Positions 33,989 through 44,073 of a stretch of DNA of 64,000 nucleotides are shown piece after piece. The notes beneath the pieces are model-generated. The model did no database searches. It was not told the origin of the DNA and saw only the letters and a list, made by a program, of their open reading frames with translations. Source of the DNA: Microbacterium sp. VKM Ac-2923 (lineage in GTDB: Bacteria; Actinomycetota; Actinomycetes; Actinomycetales; Microbacteriaceae). The stretch lies in contig NZ_JALGRP010000002.1 of NCBI RefSeq assembly GCF_022815605.1, positions 346,513 through 410,512 on the forward strand. Reading direction: 5' to 3'. Position 1 is the stretch's first letter. Every line of letters starts with the position of its first letter. A program made the position numbers and the translations under genes.

Positions 33989-34924
33989 TCAGACCAGGCC
34001 GGCCTCCTTGAGCCAGTCGGCTGCGGCGGTGGACGCCGACGCCTGTTCGCTGCCTTCGACGCGGTCGCGCAGGGCGATCAGGTCGTCGGTGGTGAGCTTG
34101 GCCGAGATGGCGTCGAGCGCCTCCTTCAGCTCGGGCGAGTCGATGGAGGTGCTGAGCAGCGGGAGCACGTTCTGCGCGGCGATGAGGTTCTCCGGGTCCT
34201 CCAGCACGACCAGGTTCTCGGCGACCAGCGCCGGCGAGGTGGTGTAGATGTCGGCCACCTGGACGGTGTTGTCGACCAGCGCGCGCACGGTGTCGGGGCC
34301 GCCGAAGTCCTCATAGGGCACGAAGGTGACGTTGCTGACGCCGTAGACGGACGCCAGACCCGGGATGCCGTACCCGAGCTCCGCGAACTGCGGGTTGGCG
34401 CCGAGGCTGAAGGGCTGGACCTTGGCCAGGTCGGCGATCGAGGTGAGGCCGTTCGCCTGCGCGTACGCGCTCGTGACGACGTAGGCGTCCTTGTCCTCCG
34501 CCTCGGCGGAGTCGTAGACGGTGAGGTCGTCGGCGGCGACCGCATCGGTCAGGGCGGCGTCGACGTCCTCGGTCGTGCGCTGGGTGAACTCGGTGTCGTA
34601 GTAGGCCAGCAGGTTGCCGTTGTACTCGGGGATCAGGTTGATCGAGCCGTCCTGCAGGGCCGGGATCGTCTGCTGACGCGGGCCGATGTTGAACTTGGTC
34701 TGGACGTCGAAGCCCTTGGCCGTCAGCGCCTGCGCGTAGATCTCGCCCAGGATCTCGCTCTCGGGGAACGCGAACGAACCGACGATGATCTGGCTGGAGT
34801 CACCACCACCGGCATTACCGGTGTCGGGAGCGGTGGGATCCGCCTGCGAACACCCTGCCAGGGCCACGACGGCCCCGACCGCGATGACGCCCACGGCGAC
34901 CCGGCCTTTACTGAAAATGCTCAT
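33989..34924 (-). CDS. Glycine betaine/choline-type ABC transporter substrate-binding lipoprotein
   Basis: A 311-residue OpuBC/OsmF-type binding protein. The signal peptide ends in LAGC near residue 25. The mature protein starts with IIVGSFAFPESEILGEIYAQAL and contains PALQDGSINLIPEYNGNLLAYY and VADIYTTSPALV, which are hallmarks of the family. It delivers quaternary ammonium osmolytes to the two permeases encoded upstream. ATG 34924 overlaps the stop of the permease gene (ATGA). Confidence 0.92.
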   Translation of the reverse strand: MSIFSKGRVAVGVIAVGAVVALAGCSQADPTAPDTGNAGGGDSSQIIVGSFAFPESEILGEIYAQALTAKGFDVQTKFNIGPRQQTIPALQDGSINLIPEYNGNLLAYYDTEFTQRTTEDVDAALTDAVAADDLTVYDSAEAEDKDAYVVTSAYAQANGLTSIADLAKVQPFSLGANPQFAELGYGIPGLASVYGVSNVTFVPYEDFGGPDTVRALVDNTVQVADIYTTSPALVAENLVVLEDPENLIAAQNVLPLLSTSIDSPELKEALDAISAKLTTDDLIALRDRVEGSEQASASTAAADWLKEAGLV

Positions 34925-35703
34925 GCTGTGACATTCCTCTCTTGGGTTGGTGTTTCCACCACCGTCTCGGGACGGGACGCCCGTCGACGGGATTTGAGTC
35001 CGCGGGAGCCGTCATCGGCTCCGGGGACTCGGGTGACGCGCTGCACCAGTGCGAACAACGCGTCTACCACGAGGGCGAACACCGTCACGAGGATGGCGCC
35101 GCCGAGTATGCGGTCGTAATCATTGAGACCGATTCCGCTGCTGATGATGCGACCCAGCCCGCCCAGCCCCGCGTAAGAGGCGATGACCGCCGTCGCGATG
35201 ACCTGCAGGGTGCCGGCTCGGAGTCCACCGATGATCAGCGGAAGGGCCAGCGGGATCTCCACCCGCGTCAGGATCTGCATTTCTGTCATGCCCAGCGAGC
35301 GGGCGGCGTCGATGGCCGGACGCGAGACCGATTCCAAGCCGGCGTAGGCCCCGGCGAGGATCGAGGGGATGGCCAGGATGACGAGGGCCACCGTCGTGCC
35401 CCAGAACACGCCGGAGGCGCCCTTCACGAGGGTGCCGAGCACCATCGTGAGGAAGAACAGCACGCCGAGGGTCGGCAGCGCGCGCATGGCGCCGGTGAAG
35501 CCGATCACGAATTGGCGGCCCCGACCGGTGTGCCCGATGTAGAACCCGAGCGGAAGGGCGATGAGCGCGGCGATGACCACCGCGAGGGCCGTGTACTGCA
35601 GGTGCTCGAGGAGCCGGTCCTGGATGGGCAGGGGCGAAACGCCCCCCGGCTGCCAGTTCTGCGGCGTGAGGATCCACGCGATCGCGTCGAGGAAGAGGTT
35701 CAC
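34921..35703 (-). CDS. Osmoprotectant ABC transporter permease (second)
   Basis: A 260-residue permease with about six helices. The binding-protein-dependent transport signature with the EAA-type loop is in AARSLGMTEMQILTRVEIPLALPLIIGGLRAG, after LPTLGVLFFLTMVLG. The basic tail is cytoplasmic. GTG 35703 overlaps the stop of the first permease (GTGA), and its own stop overlaps the binding-protein start, so the whole operon is translationally coupled. Confidence 0.9.
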   Translation of the reverse strand: MNLFLDAIAWILTPQNWQPGGVSPLPIQDRLLEHLQYTALAVVIAALIALPLGFYIGHTGRGRQFVIGFTGAMRALPTLGVLFFLTMVLGTLVKGASGVFWGTTVALVILAIPSILAGAYAGLESVSRPAIDAARSLGMTEMQILTRVEIPLALPLIIGGLRAGTLQVIATAVIASYAGLGGLGRIISSGIGLNDYDRILGGAILVTVFALVVDALFALVQRVTRVPGADDGSRGLKSRRRASRPETVVETPTQERNVTA

Positions 35704-36449
35704 GAATCCTCCCCCGCTCCGGTGAACACGCTGTTGCCCGCGGCGATCGGTGCGGTTCCGCCCGCCGCGATCGGCACGGCGACGGTTGCGCGCTTGCTCC
35801 CGCGGCGCGCCGCTCGATCGACGCGCACCCACGGCATGAGGATTCGTCCGGCGGCTACCAGGATGAGGTCGAACACGAGGGCGATCAGCAGCGTGGCCAT
35901 GATGCCGACCCCCACCTCTTCGAGGTTGTTACGCGCCTTGCCGTTGGTGAACAGGTAGCCGAGGTTCTGCGAACCGATCAGCACACCGACCGACACGAGG
36001 GCGATCGTCGACACCGAGACGACGCGAAGACCCGCCAGCATGACAGGGCCCGCGAGCGGGAACTCCACCTGCCAGAACCGCCGCCACGCGGAAAAGCCCA
36101 TGGCGGTGGCGGCCTGTTTGGTCTCGGCGGAGACGGAGAAGAACGCGTCCGACGTGGCTCGCACCATGATCGCGACCGCGTAGATCGTGAGGGCCACGAT
36201 CAGGTTCGTGTCGCTGAGGACCTTCGTTCCGAGGATCGCCGGAAGGATGACGAACAACGGCAGCGAGGGGATCGTGTACAGCAGGCTCATCGCGGTGATG
36301 ACCGTGCCGCGCGCGAAACGCCCCGTGAGCGTCAGACGCCCCAGCGGCACGGCGATCACGAACCCGAGCACGATCGGGATGATGCTCAACCGGATGTGGT
36401 TGAGGGTGAGGTCCAGCACGAGGGGGAAGTTTCCCCACAGCCAGGTCAC
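35700..36449 (-). CDS. Osmoprotectant ABC transporter permease (first)
   Basis: A 249-residue permease with about six helices. The EAA-type coupling loop reads AATAMGFSAWRRFWQVEFPLAGPVMLAGLR. Other family stretches are LSIIPIVLGFVIAVPLG and LYTIPSLPLFVILPAILG. GTG 36449 overlaps the stop codon of the ATPase gene (GTGA). It forms the membrane channel with the second permease as a heterodimer. Confidence 0.9.
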   Translation of the reverse strand: MTWLWGNFPLVLDLTLNHIRLSIIPIVLGFVIAVPLGRLTLTGRFARGTVITAMSLLYTIPSLPLFVILPAILGTKVLSDTNLIVALTIYAVAIMVRATSDAFFSVSAETKQAATAMGFSAWRRFWQVEFPLAGPVMLAGLRVVSVSTIALVSVGVLIGSQNLGYLFTNGKARNNLEEVGVGIMATLLIALVFDLILVAAGRILMPWVRVDRAARRGSKRATVAVPIAAGGTAPIAAGNSVFTGAGEDS

Positions 36450-37270
36450 GACACCGGCTCGTCTCTCAGCGCACCCTGAGTGCGCCCTTCCGCATCCACC
36501 ACCACCGTGCCGTTCGGCGTCTCCTTGAGGTGCAGGGCACGCTTGCCCTTGACGGCACCGATGAAGCTCGCGACGAAGTCGCTCGCGGGGTTCTCGACGA
36601 TCTCGCTCGGGGTCCCGACCTGGGCGATCTTCGCGCCCTTCTCGAGGATGACGACCTGGTCGCCCAGGAGGAAGGCCTCGTCGATATCGTGGGTGACGAA
36701 GACGATGGTCTTGCCGATTTCGCTCTGCAGGCGGATGAGCTCCTGCTGCAGCTCGTCGCGGACGATGGGGTCGACCGCCCCGAACGGCTCGTCCATGAGC
36801 AAAATGTTCGGGTCGGCCGCGAGACCGCGGGCCACGCCCACGCGCTGCTGCTGTCCGCCGGAGAGCTGGCTCGGGTAGCGGTCGGCCATGGCGGAGTCCA
36901 GGCCCACGGTCTGCATCAACTCGATCGCACGGGTGCGCGCGGCCTTGCGATTCTGCCCCTGCAGCACCGGAACGGTGGCGATGTTGTCGGACACGGTGAA
37001 GTGCGGCAGCAGGCCCGAGTTCTGCATCACATAACCGATGCTGCGCCGGAGCTGCACGGCGGGCTTGCCGCCGATGTCGTCGCCGTCGATCGTGATCGAC
37101 CCCGACGAGGGCTCGACCATGCGGTTGATCATTCGCAGGAGCGTGGTCTTCCCGCATCCGGACGATCCGACGAAGACCGTCGTCTTGCGTGACGGGATGA
37201 CGAGATGGAAGTCGTCGACGGCGCGCGTGCCGTCGGGGAAGGCCTTCGAGACGGCCGAGAATTCGATCAT
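36446..37270 (-). CDS. Osmoprotectant ABC transporter ATP-binding protein
   Basis: A 274-residue ATPase. Walker A GSSGCGKTT (residues 36-44), Q-loop VMQNSGLLPHFTV, signature LSGGQQQRVGVARGL, Walker B ILLMDEPFGAVDP and switch histidine FVTHDIDEA. About 30 residues follow the ABC domain; no complete CBS domain pair, which OpuA/ProV types use to sense ionic strength, is present. The tail ends GTVVVDAEGRTQGALRDEPVS. First transport gene after the DUF427 gene, 14 bases apart. Confidence 0.93.
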   Translation of the reverse strand: MIEFSAVSKAFPDGTRAVDDFHLVIPSRKTTVFVGSSGCGKTTLLRMINRMVEPSSGSITIDGDDIGGKPAVQLRRSIGYVMQNSGLLPHFTVSDNIATVPVLQGQNRKAARTRAIELMQTVGLDSAMADRYPSQLSGGQQQRVGVARGLAADPNILLMDEPFGAVDPIVRDELQQELIRLQSEIGKTIVFVTHDIDEAFLLGDQVVILEKGAKIAQVGTPSEIVENPASDFVASFIGAVKGKRALHLKETPNGTVVVDAEGRTQGALRDEPVS

Positions 37271-37284
37271 GGGTTCGTCCGACC

Positions 37285-37587
37285 TCAGTCGGAGACCACG
37301 ACCTTGCGGTCGAAGGCGACGTAGCCGGCGAAGTCCTTGCCGACGCGATCGACCGCGCCGGGGCGAAGATCGGGGTAGGACCACGCGCCGTCGGTAAGCT
37401 CCGCGCCGTCCAGCGAGACGTTCCAGTACTGGGCAGCCCCCTTCCAGGGGCAGGTGTAGGGGGTGGGGCTCTGGTGAAGTGCGCCCTCGCGAACGGCCTG
37501 CGGCGGGAAATACCAGTTGCCCTCGATCGAGGCCAGGTCGTCGCGGTCTGCTTCGGCGATCACGACGCCGTCGAGCACTGCCTTCAT
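37285..37587 (-). CDS. DUF427 domain protein
   Basis: A 100-residue protein matching the whole DUF427 domain: VLDGVVIAEAD, NWYFPP, TPYTCPWKGAAQYWNVSLDG and VDRVGKDFAGYVAFDRKVVV. The conserved CPWKG segment is present. AAGGGGG precedes the ATG. It is the first gene of the osmoprotectant transporter operon. The biochemical role of DUF427 is not known to me; conserved linkage with quaternary amine transport would be informative. Confidence 0.88.
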   Translation of the reverse strand: MKAVLDGVVIAEADRDDLASIEGNWYFPPQAVREGALHQSPTPYTCPWKGAAQYWNVSLDGAELTDGAWSYPDLRPGAVDRVGKDFAGYVAFDRKVVVSD

Positions 37588-37723
37588 GGGATACCCCCTT
37601 CGTGGCGTCCCGCGGGCACGGCGCCCAGCGGTGACGGACCACCTCGCACGAGGCTAACCAGGTACCCGTTTCGACATCGGAAGATTGCTCCGTGTGTCGG
37701 CCTGGGCTATGGTGCAGGCGCTG

Positions 37724-38656
37724 TCAGACCACTCGCGCGCCCGCCACGGGTCCGTGCACGTGGAGAGCGATGAGTCCGGCAGCGCTCAGGGTGACCTGAA
37801 GGTCGATGGCGGATGACTCGTCGGCCGCGAGGAAGGCCAGCGTCGGACCCGACCCCGAGACGAGACCCGCCAGGGCTCCCGAACTCTCACCGCGCTCGAG
37901 CACGCGCGCCAGATCGGGCCGCAGGTGCAGCGCCGGTGCCTGCAGATCGTTGCGCAGCGTCGCCGCGAGCATCTTCGCGTCGCCCTGCCGCAGCGCGTGC
38001 AAGACGTCGGGGTCGACGGCGGGGACACGCGGCGCCGGGCCGATGTCGACGGCGTGGCGCTCGCGGTGCGCGTCGAGCTCGCCGTAGACCACCGGCGTCG
38101 ACATCCCGACGTCGTTGGGCACGAGCACCCAGTCGAACCGGCCGCGAGCCAGGGCGGGGCTCAACTCGTCACCGCGTCCGGTGCCCACCGCCGTGCCACC
38201 CATCAACGCGAACGGCACGTCGGCGCCCAGGCGTGCGGCGAGCCGGGAGAGCTCGCTCGTCGGCATCCCGAGCCCCCACAGCGCATCACAGGCGACGAGG
38301 GCCGCGGCTGCATCGGCGGAGCCTCCGCCCATTCCGCCGGCGACGGGCACGGCCTTGCGGATCGACAGGTGCGCGCCCCGGTCGACGCCCGCGGTCTGCG
38401 CGAGCAGCCGGGCCGCGCGCACGGCGAGGTTGCGATCGTCGGTGGGGACGCCCTCGACGTCGACGGGGCCCCGAGCCGACACCTCGATCGTGATGTCATC
38501 GGCGGGCGATGCCGTCATCTCTTCGTACAGCGACACCGCCTGAAACGCCGTCGCCAGCTCGTGGTAGCCGTCGTTCTGCACGTCGCCGACTTCGAGGAAG
38601 ACGTTGATCTTTCCCGGTGCACGCACGCGGACGGATGCCGGGGTATGCAGCGTCAC
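37724..38656 (-). CDS. ispE: 4-Diphosphocytidyl-2-C-methyl-D-erythritol kinase
   Basis: A 310-residue GHMP kinase of the MEP isoprenoid pathway. Motifs: [25 protein letters not shown], the ATP loop [17 protein letters not shown] near residue 105, the catalytic aspartate in [11 protein letters not shown] and the third GHMP motif [19 protein letters not shown] 38656 is the start, with a G-rich ribosome site. In most Actinobacteria it directly follows rsmA; here the Stealth and phosphoesterase genes lie between them. Divergent from the Stealth gene. Confidence 0.95.
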   Translation of the reverse strand: MTLHTPASVRVRAPGKINVFLEVGDVQNDGYHELATAFQAVSLYEEMTASPADDITIEVSARGPVDVEGVPTDDRNLAVRAARLLAQTAGVDRGAHLSIRKAVPVAGGMGGGSADAAAALVACDALWGLGMPTSELSRLAARLGADVPFALMGGTAVGTGRGDELSPALARGRFDWVLVPNDVGMSTPVVYGELDAHRERHAVDIGPAPRVPAVDPDVLHALRQGDAKMLAATLRNDLQAPALHLRPDLARVLERGESSGALAGLVSGSGPTLAFLAADESSAIDLQVTLSAAGLIALHVHGPVAGARVV

Positions 38657-38896
38657 CGTCGCCCCCCTCGGCTCACACGACCCGCGCGGCCCGCGTGTGC
38701 GAGACTGATGCTTCGGCCCATGTCTTTCCGTCGCTCGTCAAGCGGTACGGGAAGGTCCGGGCCGGAGCGAGCGATCTGAGTCACTCTTCGACAGTAGCGC
38801 TCCGCTCCCCGCCGTTCGCCGTCGCCGCCGAAACGTCGCCGAAACCCCGGAACCGTACGGTGACCGGAACCCGTCCCCTACCCCCGAGGAGGCAGT

Positions 38897-40477
38897 ATGC
38901 GCCCGATGGTCCCCCTGTCGATCGACGCCGATCCCTGGCGCGCCCTGCTCTCCCGATCGGATATCCGGATGCACGACGGCATCCTGCACATGGTCGACGA
39001 CACGGCCACCCCGGCCCTCGCCGAGCGTGACGACCTGCTGACGGCCGCCTCGGCGATCGAGGCCGCGGGGGTGCGCGTGCTGCTGGTGCGCGACGCGAAC
39101 CGTCGTCCGAAGCTCGTCGTCGACACCGCCGACGCGGGAGCCGCGATCACGGCTCTGCACGACCCCGAGCTGGGCCCGTTCTACATGAAGGCCCGGGGCG
39201 AAGACCCTGTGCCCGCGCACAGCGTTCACACTCCGGCCGGCTCCGTGCAGGCGTACGCCGTGTTCCGTCCCCGCACCTCCACCGAGGGCTCGTACCGCTA
39301 CGGTGCCTCGCTCGCCCCCCGCCTCGAGCTCTGGCGCTTCGGCGAGAAGACCGTCGAGGCCCCTCGACCCAGCGCCCTCAGCCGCCGCCGGTTCGCCGTC
39401 GCCGACCTCGACCTCGCCGAGGTGGAGCGCTACGGACGCCGTTGGACGACGATCTCGGGCATGTTCGACCCGCACCCCAACGAGTTCACCGCCGATGTCG
39501 ACATGGTCTTCTCCTGGGTCGACGGTTCGTCCAGTGAGTTCCAGCGCCAGCGCGCGGCCCGCATGAAGGGTTACGTGGTCGGCGACGGCGACGACAACGC
39601 CGCCCGCTACCGCCAGGTCGACGAGCTGCGCTACGCGCTGCGGAGCGTCCACATGTACGCCCCGTGGGTGCGTCGCATCTTCATCGCGACCGACTCCCCC
39701 ACCCCGGAGTGGCTCGCGGACCACCCCAAGGTGACGATCGTGCGTAGCGAGGAGTTCTTCGCCGACCCCTCAGTGCTGCCCACGCACAACTCTCACGCGG
39801 TCGAGGCTCAGCTGCATCGCATCCCCGGGCTGGCCGAGCACTTCCTTTACAGCAACGACGACATGTTCTTCGGGCGCCCCGTCACCCCCGAGCTGTTCTT
39901 CAGCGGCGGTGGGGTGAGCCGCTTCGTGGAGAGCGGCGTGCGGATCGGCGCCGGTCCGGCGCACGTCGATCGCTCGGGCCACGACAACGGCCTGCGAGTG
40001 AATCGCGCGCTGCTGAAGGAGCGATTCAACCGCGTCATCACGCTCGACCTCGAGCACTGCGCGACGCCGCTGCGCCGCTCGGTCGCCTTCGAACTCGAGC
40101 AGGAATTCGCCGACGATTATGCGCGCACGGCGGCGAGCCGTTTCCGTTCGTCGACCGACATCTCGGTCACGAACAGCCTGTACCACTACTACGCGCTGGC
40201 GACCGGTCGCGCGATCGTGACCACCGCACCTCGCACGCGCTACGTGCAGACCACCCAGCTCGATTCGCTGCGCACGATGGAGCGCCTCGTCTCGCGCCGC
40301 GACACCGACATGTTCTGCCTCAACGACGGCAGCGTTCCCGAGATCCCCGAAGAGGTCCGCGTGCCGGCTCTCCGAGCGTGCCTCGAACGCTACTTCCCGG
40401 TCGCCGCCCCGTGGGAGAAGCCGGCGGTCAGCGCAGGATCGGCAGCGGCGTCGTCGGCGGCGATACCCGTCCGCTGA
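38897..40477 (+). CDS. Stealth-family protein (capsule/phosphosugar transferase)
   Basis: A 526-residue protein. Conserved region 1 reads [13 protein letters not shown] near residue 200; region 2 is [30 protein letters not shown] with PEWL; region 3 includes [32 protein letters not shown]; region 4 with [15 protein letters not shown] follows. Stealth proteins transfer hexose 1-phosphates to build phosphodiester-linked glycans. The first 190 residues are unlike the catalytic part. GAGGAGG precedes the ATG. Its 3' end overlaps the convergent phosphoesterase gene by 50 bases. Probable role: cell-surface polysaccharide synthesis. Confidence 0.9.
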   Translation: MRPMVPLSIDADPWRALLSRSDIRMHDGILHMVDDTATPALAERDDLLTAASAIEAAGVRVLLVRDANRRPKLVVDTADAGAAITALHDPELGPFYMKARGEDPVPAHSVHTPAGSVQAYAVFRPRTSTEGSYRYGASLAPRLELWRFGEKTVEAPRPSALSRRRFAVADLDLAEVERYGRRWTTISGMFDPHPNEFTADVDMVFSWVDGSSSEFQRQRAARMKGYVVGDGDDNAARYRQVDELRYALRSVHMYAPWVRRIFIATDSPTPEWLADHPKVTIVRSEEFFADPSVLPTHNSHAVEAQLHRIPGLAEHFLYSNDDMFFGRPVTPELFFSGGGVSRFVESGVRIGAGPAHVDRSGHDNGLRVNRALLKERFNRVITLDLEHCATPLRRSVAFELEQEFADDYARTAASRFRSSTDISVTNSLYHYYALATGRAIVTTAPRTRYVQTTQLDSLRTMERLVSRRDTDMFCLNDGSVPEIPEEVRVPALRACLERYFPVAAPWEKPAVSAGSAAASSAAIPVR

Positions 40478-41363
40478 GTTCACGCGTGGCCGGGACCATG
40501 AGCCCGGCCTCGCGCAGACGTCGCTGCGACTCCGCGGCATCCACGTACTGCAGAGCCTCGGCAGCACCGAGGGGCACGACCGAGTGCACGACCGTCTCGT
40601 CGTAGACGTGCACGATGTTGAAGCCCTGCGCGGCGTCCTGGGGGCGGGTTCCGCCCACGGGGACCATGAGGTCCTGCGTGTAGCAGGTGGCGGATGCCAC
40701 CGACACGGGGATGCCGGCGAAGGTGGCGAACGTCGAGTAGTGCAGGTGTCCGGCGAGAATGGCGCGCACGTCGCTGCCGCGGAGCACAGCGGCCAGGCTC
40801 CGCTGGTCGCGCAGTTCGACGGAGGCGGCCAGATCGAGGACGCTCGGCACCGGCGGGTGGTGCATCGCGAGGATCGTTCCGAGCGGGGCGGGTGTCGCGA
40901 GCACGTCGGCGAGCCACGCGAGCTGCGGGGCACTCACCTCGCCGTGGTGGGCGCCCGGCACCGAAGTGTCGAGGGTGACGATGCGCAGGCCGTCGAACTC
41001 GTCGACCCGGTCGACCGGTGCGGTGGGGGCGGCGCCGTCGCCGGGGAGCAGGCTCGCGCGGAAGGCGGTGCGGTCGTCGTGGTTGCCCATGACCCACACG
41101 ACGCGCGTGCCGAGGCGTTCGGCGAGAGGATCGATCAGCGCGCGCACCCGCTCGTACGCGTCGGCTTCGCCGAAGTCGGCGAGATCGCCCGTGAACACCA
41201 TCGCGTGCGGCCGGACCCCGGACTGCTCGATCGCCAACACCGCACGAGCGAGATAGGCCTCCGAGTCGACACTGTCGTACAGCGGCGTGCCGCCGGCACG
41301 GAGGTGGGTGTCGCTCAGGTGCAGCAGCACGCGTTCGGCACGGGGGTATTCGGAGTAGCGCAT
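40428..41363 (-). CDS. Calcineurin-like metallophosphoesterase (CpdA type)
   Basis: A 311-residue dimetal phosphoesterase. Metal-binding motifs are complete: DTH near residue 20, GDLADFG near 63, GNHDD near 97, HHPP near 170 and GHLHYS near 207. It resembles class III cyclic-nucleotide phosphodiesterases. ATG 41363 has AGAGGAA upstream, preferred over the frame start at 41465. The promoter candidate TAACAT (41429-41434) lies within an imperfect inverted repeat. Its end overlaps the Stealth gene on the other strand. Substrate unproven. Confidence 0.9.
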   Translation of the reverse strand: MRYSEYPRAERVLLHLSDTHLRAGGTPLYDSVDSEAYLARAVLAIEQSGVRPHAMVFTGDLADFGEADAYERVRALIDPLAERLGTRVVWVMGNHDDRTAFRASLLPGDGAAPTAPVDRVDEFDGLRIVTLDTSVPGAHHGEVSAPQLAWLADVLATPAPLGTILAMHHPPVPSVLDLAASVELRDQRSLAAVLRGSDVRAILAGHLHYSTFATFAGIPVSVASATCYTQDLMVPVGGTRPQDAAQGFNIVHVYDETVVHSVVPLGAAEALQYVDAAESQRRLREAGLMVPATRELSGRVSPPTTPLPILR

Positions 41364-41424
41364 CTCGAGTTCCTCTCGGGCCGTCGGGTGCGGCCTCGTC
41401 ACCGGCGTGATGCTCCCGGTGCCT

Positions 41425-41446
41425 CGAAATGTTACAGACATGTTTC
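41425..41446 (-). promoter_or_regulatory. Imperfect palindrome over the phosphoesterase promoter
   Basis: ATGT-TACAG-ACAT (41429-41441) is flanked by CGAAA and TTTCG, giving an imperfect 22-base inverted repeat. On the minus strand it contains TAACAT, a candidate -10 box for the phosphoesterase gene, so a repressor could bind here. Confidence 0.45.
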
Positions 41447-41639
41447 GCGAACGCGTGATGAACACGTCGGGAATTCACCCAGACGCGTCTGTGCCCGGCG
41501 GTGACTCCGTCGCTCCCGCGCACGCACAGCGGGGCGTGCCAGCCCCGACACGACGAGGAACACCCAGTCCCGTGCGGCACGTCGCGAAACGCCCCGCCAT
41601 CGTGCCGGAACGAACCGCGCCGTCAGGCCCGGCGCCGGG

Positions 41640-42479
41640 TCAGAGGGCGGCGATGCGCGCGTAGTCCTCGACCGTGAGCTGCTCGCCGCGCAGCGTCGGG
41701 TCGACCCCGACCTTCTCGAGCGTCGCAGACGCCTCGGCCGACGTTCCGCCCAGAACGCCGGACAGCGCCTGGCGGAGCATCTTGCGGCGCTGCTGGAACG
41801 CGGCATCCACGATCTGGAAGGTGCGGCGCCGGTGCTCCTCGGTGCCGCGCGGCTCGGCATCCCGATCGAAGCCGACGAGCACGCTGTCGACGTTCGGCAC
41901 GGGCCAGAACACCTGCCGCGACACCGTCCCGGCCAGGCGCCATGAGCCGTACCATGCGGCCTTCACGCTCGGCGCTCCGTAGATCTTGGAGCCGGGCGGC
42001 GCCGCGAGGCGCTCCCCCACCTCGGCCTGCACCATTACGACACCGCGTTGCAGGTACGGGAAGGTCTCGAGAAAATGCAGCAGCACGGGCACCGAGACGT
42101 TGTACGGCAGGTTGGCCACGAGCACGCTCGGCTCGCCCGGCAGCTCGTCGACGCGCAACGCGTCGGCGTCGATCACGGTGAGCCGGTCGGCGGGCACATC
42201 GTGCGCAGCGGCGGTGGCGGGCAATCGCGCCGCCAGGCGGTGGTCGATCTCGACGGCGACCACCGATGCCCCCGTCTCGAGGATCGCGAGGGTGAGTGAG
42301 CCGAGGCCCGGACCGATCTCGACGACGCGGTCGGATGCCGTGACCCGAGCCGCCTGCACGATCTTGCGCACGGTGTTGGCGTCGACGACGAAGTTCTGCC
42401 CGAGCTTCTTGGTGGGGGTGACGTCGAGGTCGGCGGCGAGCCGTCGGATCTCGGTCGCGCCGAGGAGGGAAACGGGCAT
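41640..42479 (-). CDS. rsmA: 16S rRNA (adenine1518-N6/adenine1519-N6)-dimethyltransferase
   Basis: A 279-residue KsgA-type methyltransferase acting in late 30S assembly. Motifs: KKLGQNFVVDANTVRKIV, the SAM site VVEIGPGLGSLTLAIL near residue 55 and the catalytic NLPYNVSVPVL near 124. The start is leaderless: TACAGT (42486-42491) ends 6 bases before ATG 42479. It is divergent from the sugar porter at 42546. Part of the conserved tatD-rsmA-ispE neighbourhood. Confidence 0.96.
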   Translation of the reverse strand: MPVSLLGATEIRRLAADLDVTPTKKLGQNFVVDANTVRKIVQAARVTASDRVVEIGPGLGSLTLAILETGASVVAVEIDHRLAARLPATAAAHDVPADRLTVIDADALRVDELPGEPSVLVANLPYNVSVPVLLHFLETFPYLQRGVVMVQAEVGERLAAPPGSKIYGAPSVKAAWYGSWRLAGTVSRQVFWPVPNVDSVLVGFDRDAEPRGTEEHRRRTFQIVDAAFQQRRKMLRQALSGVLGGTSAEASATLEKVGVDPTLRGEQLTVEDYARIAAL

Positions 42480-42545
42480 TGTTCCACTGTAGTCAGGGCT
42501 CCGCCAGAACCCGCTGCGCCGAAGCGTCGGGACTAGCGTGAACGG

Positions 42546-44006
42546 GTGAGCCAGACGCAGTCCATCCCCTCGAACGCCTTCACACTCAGAAGTCCCTACG
42601 GGCGCCGAGCGATCGGACTGTCGCTCGCCGCCGCCGTGGGCGGCTTCCTCTTCGGGTTCGACTCCTCCGTGATCAACGGCGCCGTGGATGCCGTCGAGAG
42701 CAACTTCGAGCTCACCCAGGTGCTCACCGGCTTCGTCGTCGCGGTGGCCCTGCTCGGCTGCGCGGTGGGGGCCGTGGTCGCCGGAGCACTGTCGGATCGC
42801 TGGGGACGCCTGAAGGTCATGCTCCTGGGAGCCGTGCTGTTCTTCGTGTCATCGATCGGCGCCGCCCTGACCTTCAGCGTGCCCGATCTGATCCTCTGGC
42901 GTGTGATGAGCGGCCTCGGCATCGGGATCGCCTCGGTCGTCGCGCCCGCCTACATCGCCGAGGTCGCCCCCCGCCAGATCCGCGGCGCGCTCGCATCGCT
43001 GCAGCAGTTGGCGATCACGCTCGGCATCTTCGGCGCGCTGCTGTCCGATGCCGTGTTGGCCAACAGCGCCGGCGGCGCCGCCAACGAGCTGTGGCTCGGT
43101 ATGGAGGCCTGGCGCTGGATGTTCCTGGTCGGGGTCGTGCCGGCGGCGGTCTACGGCATCCTGTCGTTCACCGTTCCGGAGTCGCCGCGCTTCCTGCTGG
43201 CGAAGGGACGGGTCGACGAGGCCCGCGCGATCTTCACCCGGCTGGTGCCGCCCGCGGATCTCGAGAAGACGATGAAGGACCTCACCCAGGCGATCGAGAC
43301 CGATCGCAAGAACGCGAACGTGTCGCTGCGGGGTCCGGTCCTGGGCCTACAGCGCATCGTCTGGATCGGCATCATCCTGTCGGCGTTCCAGCAATTCGTC
43401 GGCATCAACGTGATCTTCTACTACTCGACGACCCTTTGGAAGGCGGTCGGCTTCCAGGAGAGCGACTCGCTGCTGATCTCGGTCATCACGTCGGTGACCA
43501 ACGTCCTGGTGACGCTCGTGGCGATCTTCCTCGTCGACCGGGTGGGCCGGAAGCCCATCCTGCTGACCGGTTCGGTGTTGATGACGGTGTCGCTCGGAGC
43601 CATGGCTCTGGCATTCACCTTCGCTCAGGGCAGCGGTGACGACGTGTCGCTGCCGGCGCCGTGGGGAACGGTGGCGCTGGTCGCTGCGAACCTCTTCGTC
43701 GTCGGCTTCGGCGCGTCGTGGGGGCCCTTGGTGTGGGTGCTGTTGGGCGAGATCTTCCCGAGCCGCATCCGCGGTCGCGCTCTCGGCGTCGCGGCCGGGG
43801 CGCAGTGGATCGCGAACTTCGCGATCACGGTGTCGTTCCCGGCGATGTCGAGCTGGTCGCTCCCGCTCACCTACGGCATGTACGCGCTGTTCGCGGCGCT
43901 GTCGTTCTTCTATGTCGCCTTCCGCATCCCCGAGACCAAGGGCATGGAGCTCGAGCAGACCGAGACGCTGTTCGTGGACAAGCCGAAGACTCGAGCGAAG
44001 GCATAG
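42546..44006 (+). CDS. Sugar porter family MFS transporter
   Basis: A 486-residue, 12-helix sugar:H+ symporter. Signatures: GGFLFGFDSSVINGAV in helix 1, GALSDRWGRLK, the motif PESPRFLL after helix 6, QQFVGINVIFYYSTTLW in helix 7, DRVGRKPILL and PETKGMELEQ at the end. These are shared with XylE, GlcP and AraE. Leaderless: TAGCGT (42534-42539) ends 6 bases before GTG 42546. It occupies the place where other Actinobacteria carry rpfB between tatD and rsmA. Probably a pentose, hexose or inositol importer. Confidence 0.92.
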   Translation: MSQTQSIPSNAFTLRSPYGRRAIGLSLAAAVGGFLFGFDSSVINGAVDAVESNFELTQVLTGFVVAVALLGCAVGAVVAGALSDRWGRLKVMLLGAVLFFVSSIGAALTFSVPDLILWRVMSGLGIGIASVVAPAYIAEVAPRQIRGALASLQQLAITLGIFGALLSDAVLANSAGGAANELWLGMEAWRWMFLVGVVPAAVYGILSFTVPESPRFLLAKGRVDEARAIFTRLVPPADLEKTMKDLTQAIETDRKNANVSLRGPVLGLQRIVWIGIILSAFQQFVGINVIFYYSTTLWKAVGFQESDSLLISVITSVTNVLVTLVAIFLVDRVGRKPILLTGSVLMTVSLGAMALAFTFAQGSGDDVSLPAPWGTVALVAANLFVVGFGASWGPLVWVLLGEIFPSRIRGRALGVAAGAQWIANFAITVSFPAMSSWSLPLTYGMYALFAALSFFYVAFRIPETKGMELEQTETLFVDKPKTRAKA

Positions 44007-44073
44007 CGGATGCCGAAGGCCGGCGCCCCGCGGGGTGCCGGCCTTTCGTGTGCGCGCACGTCTGCCGCGAGCG

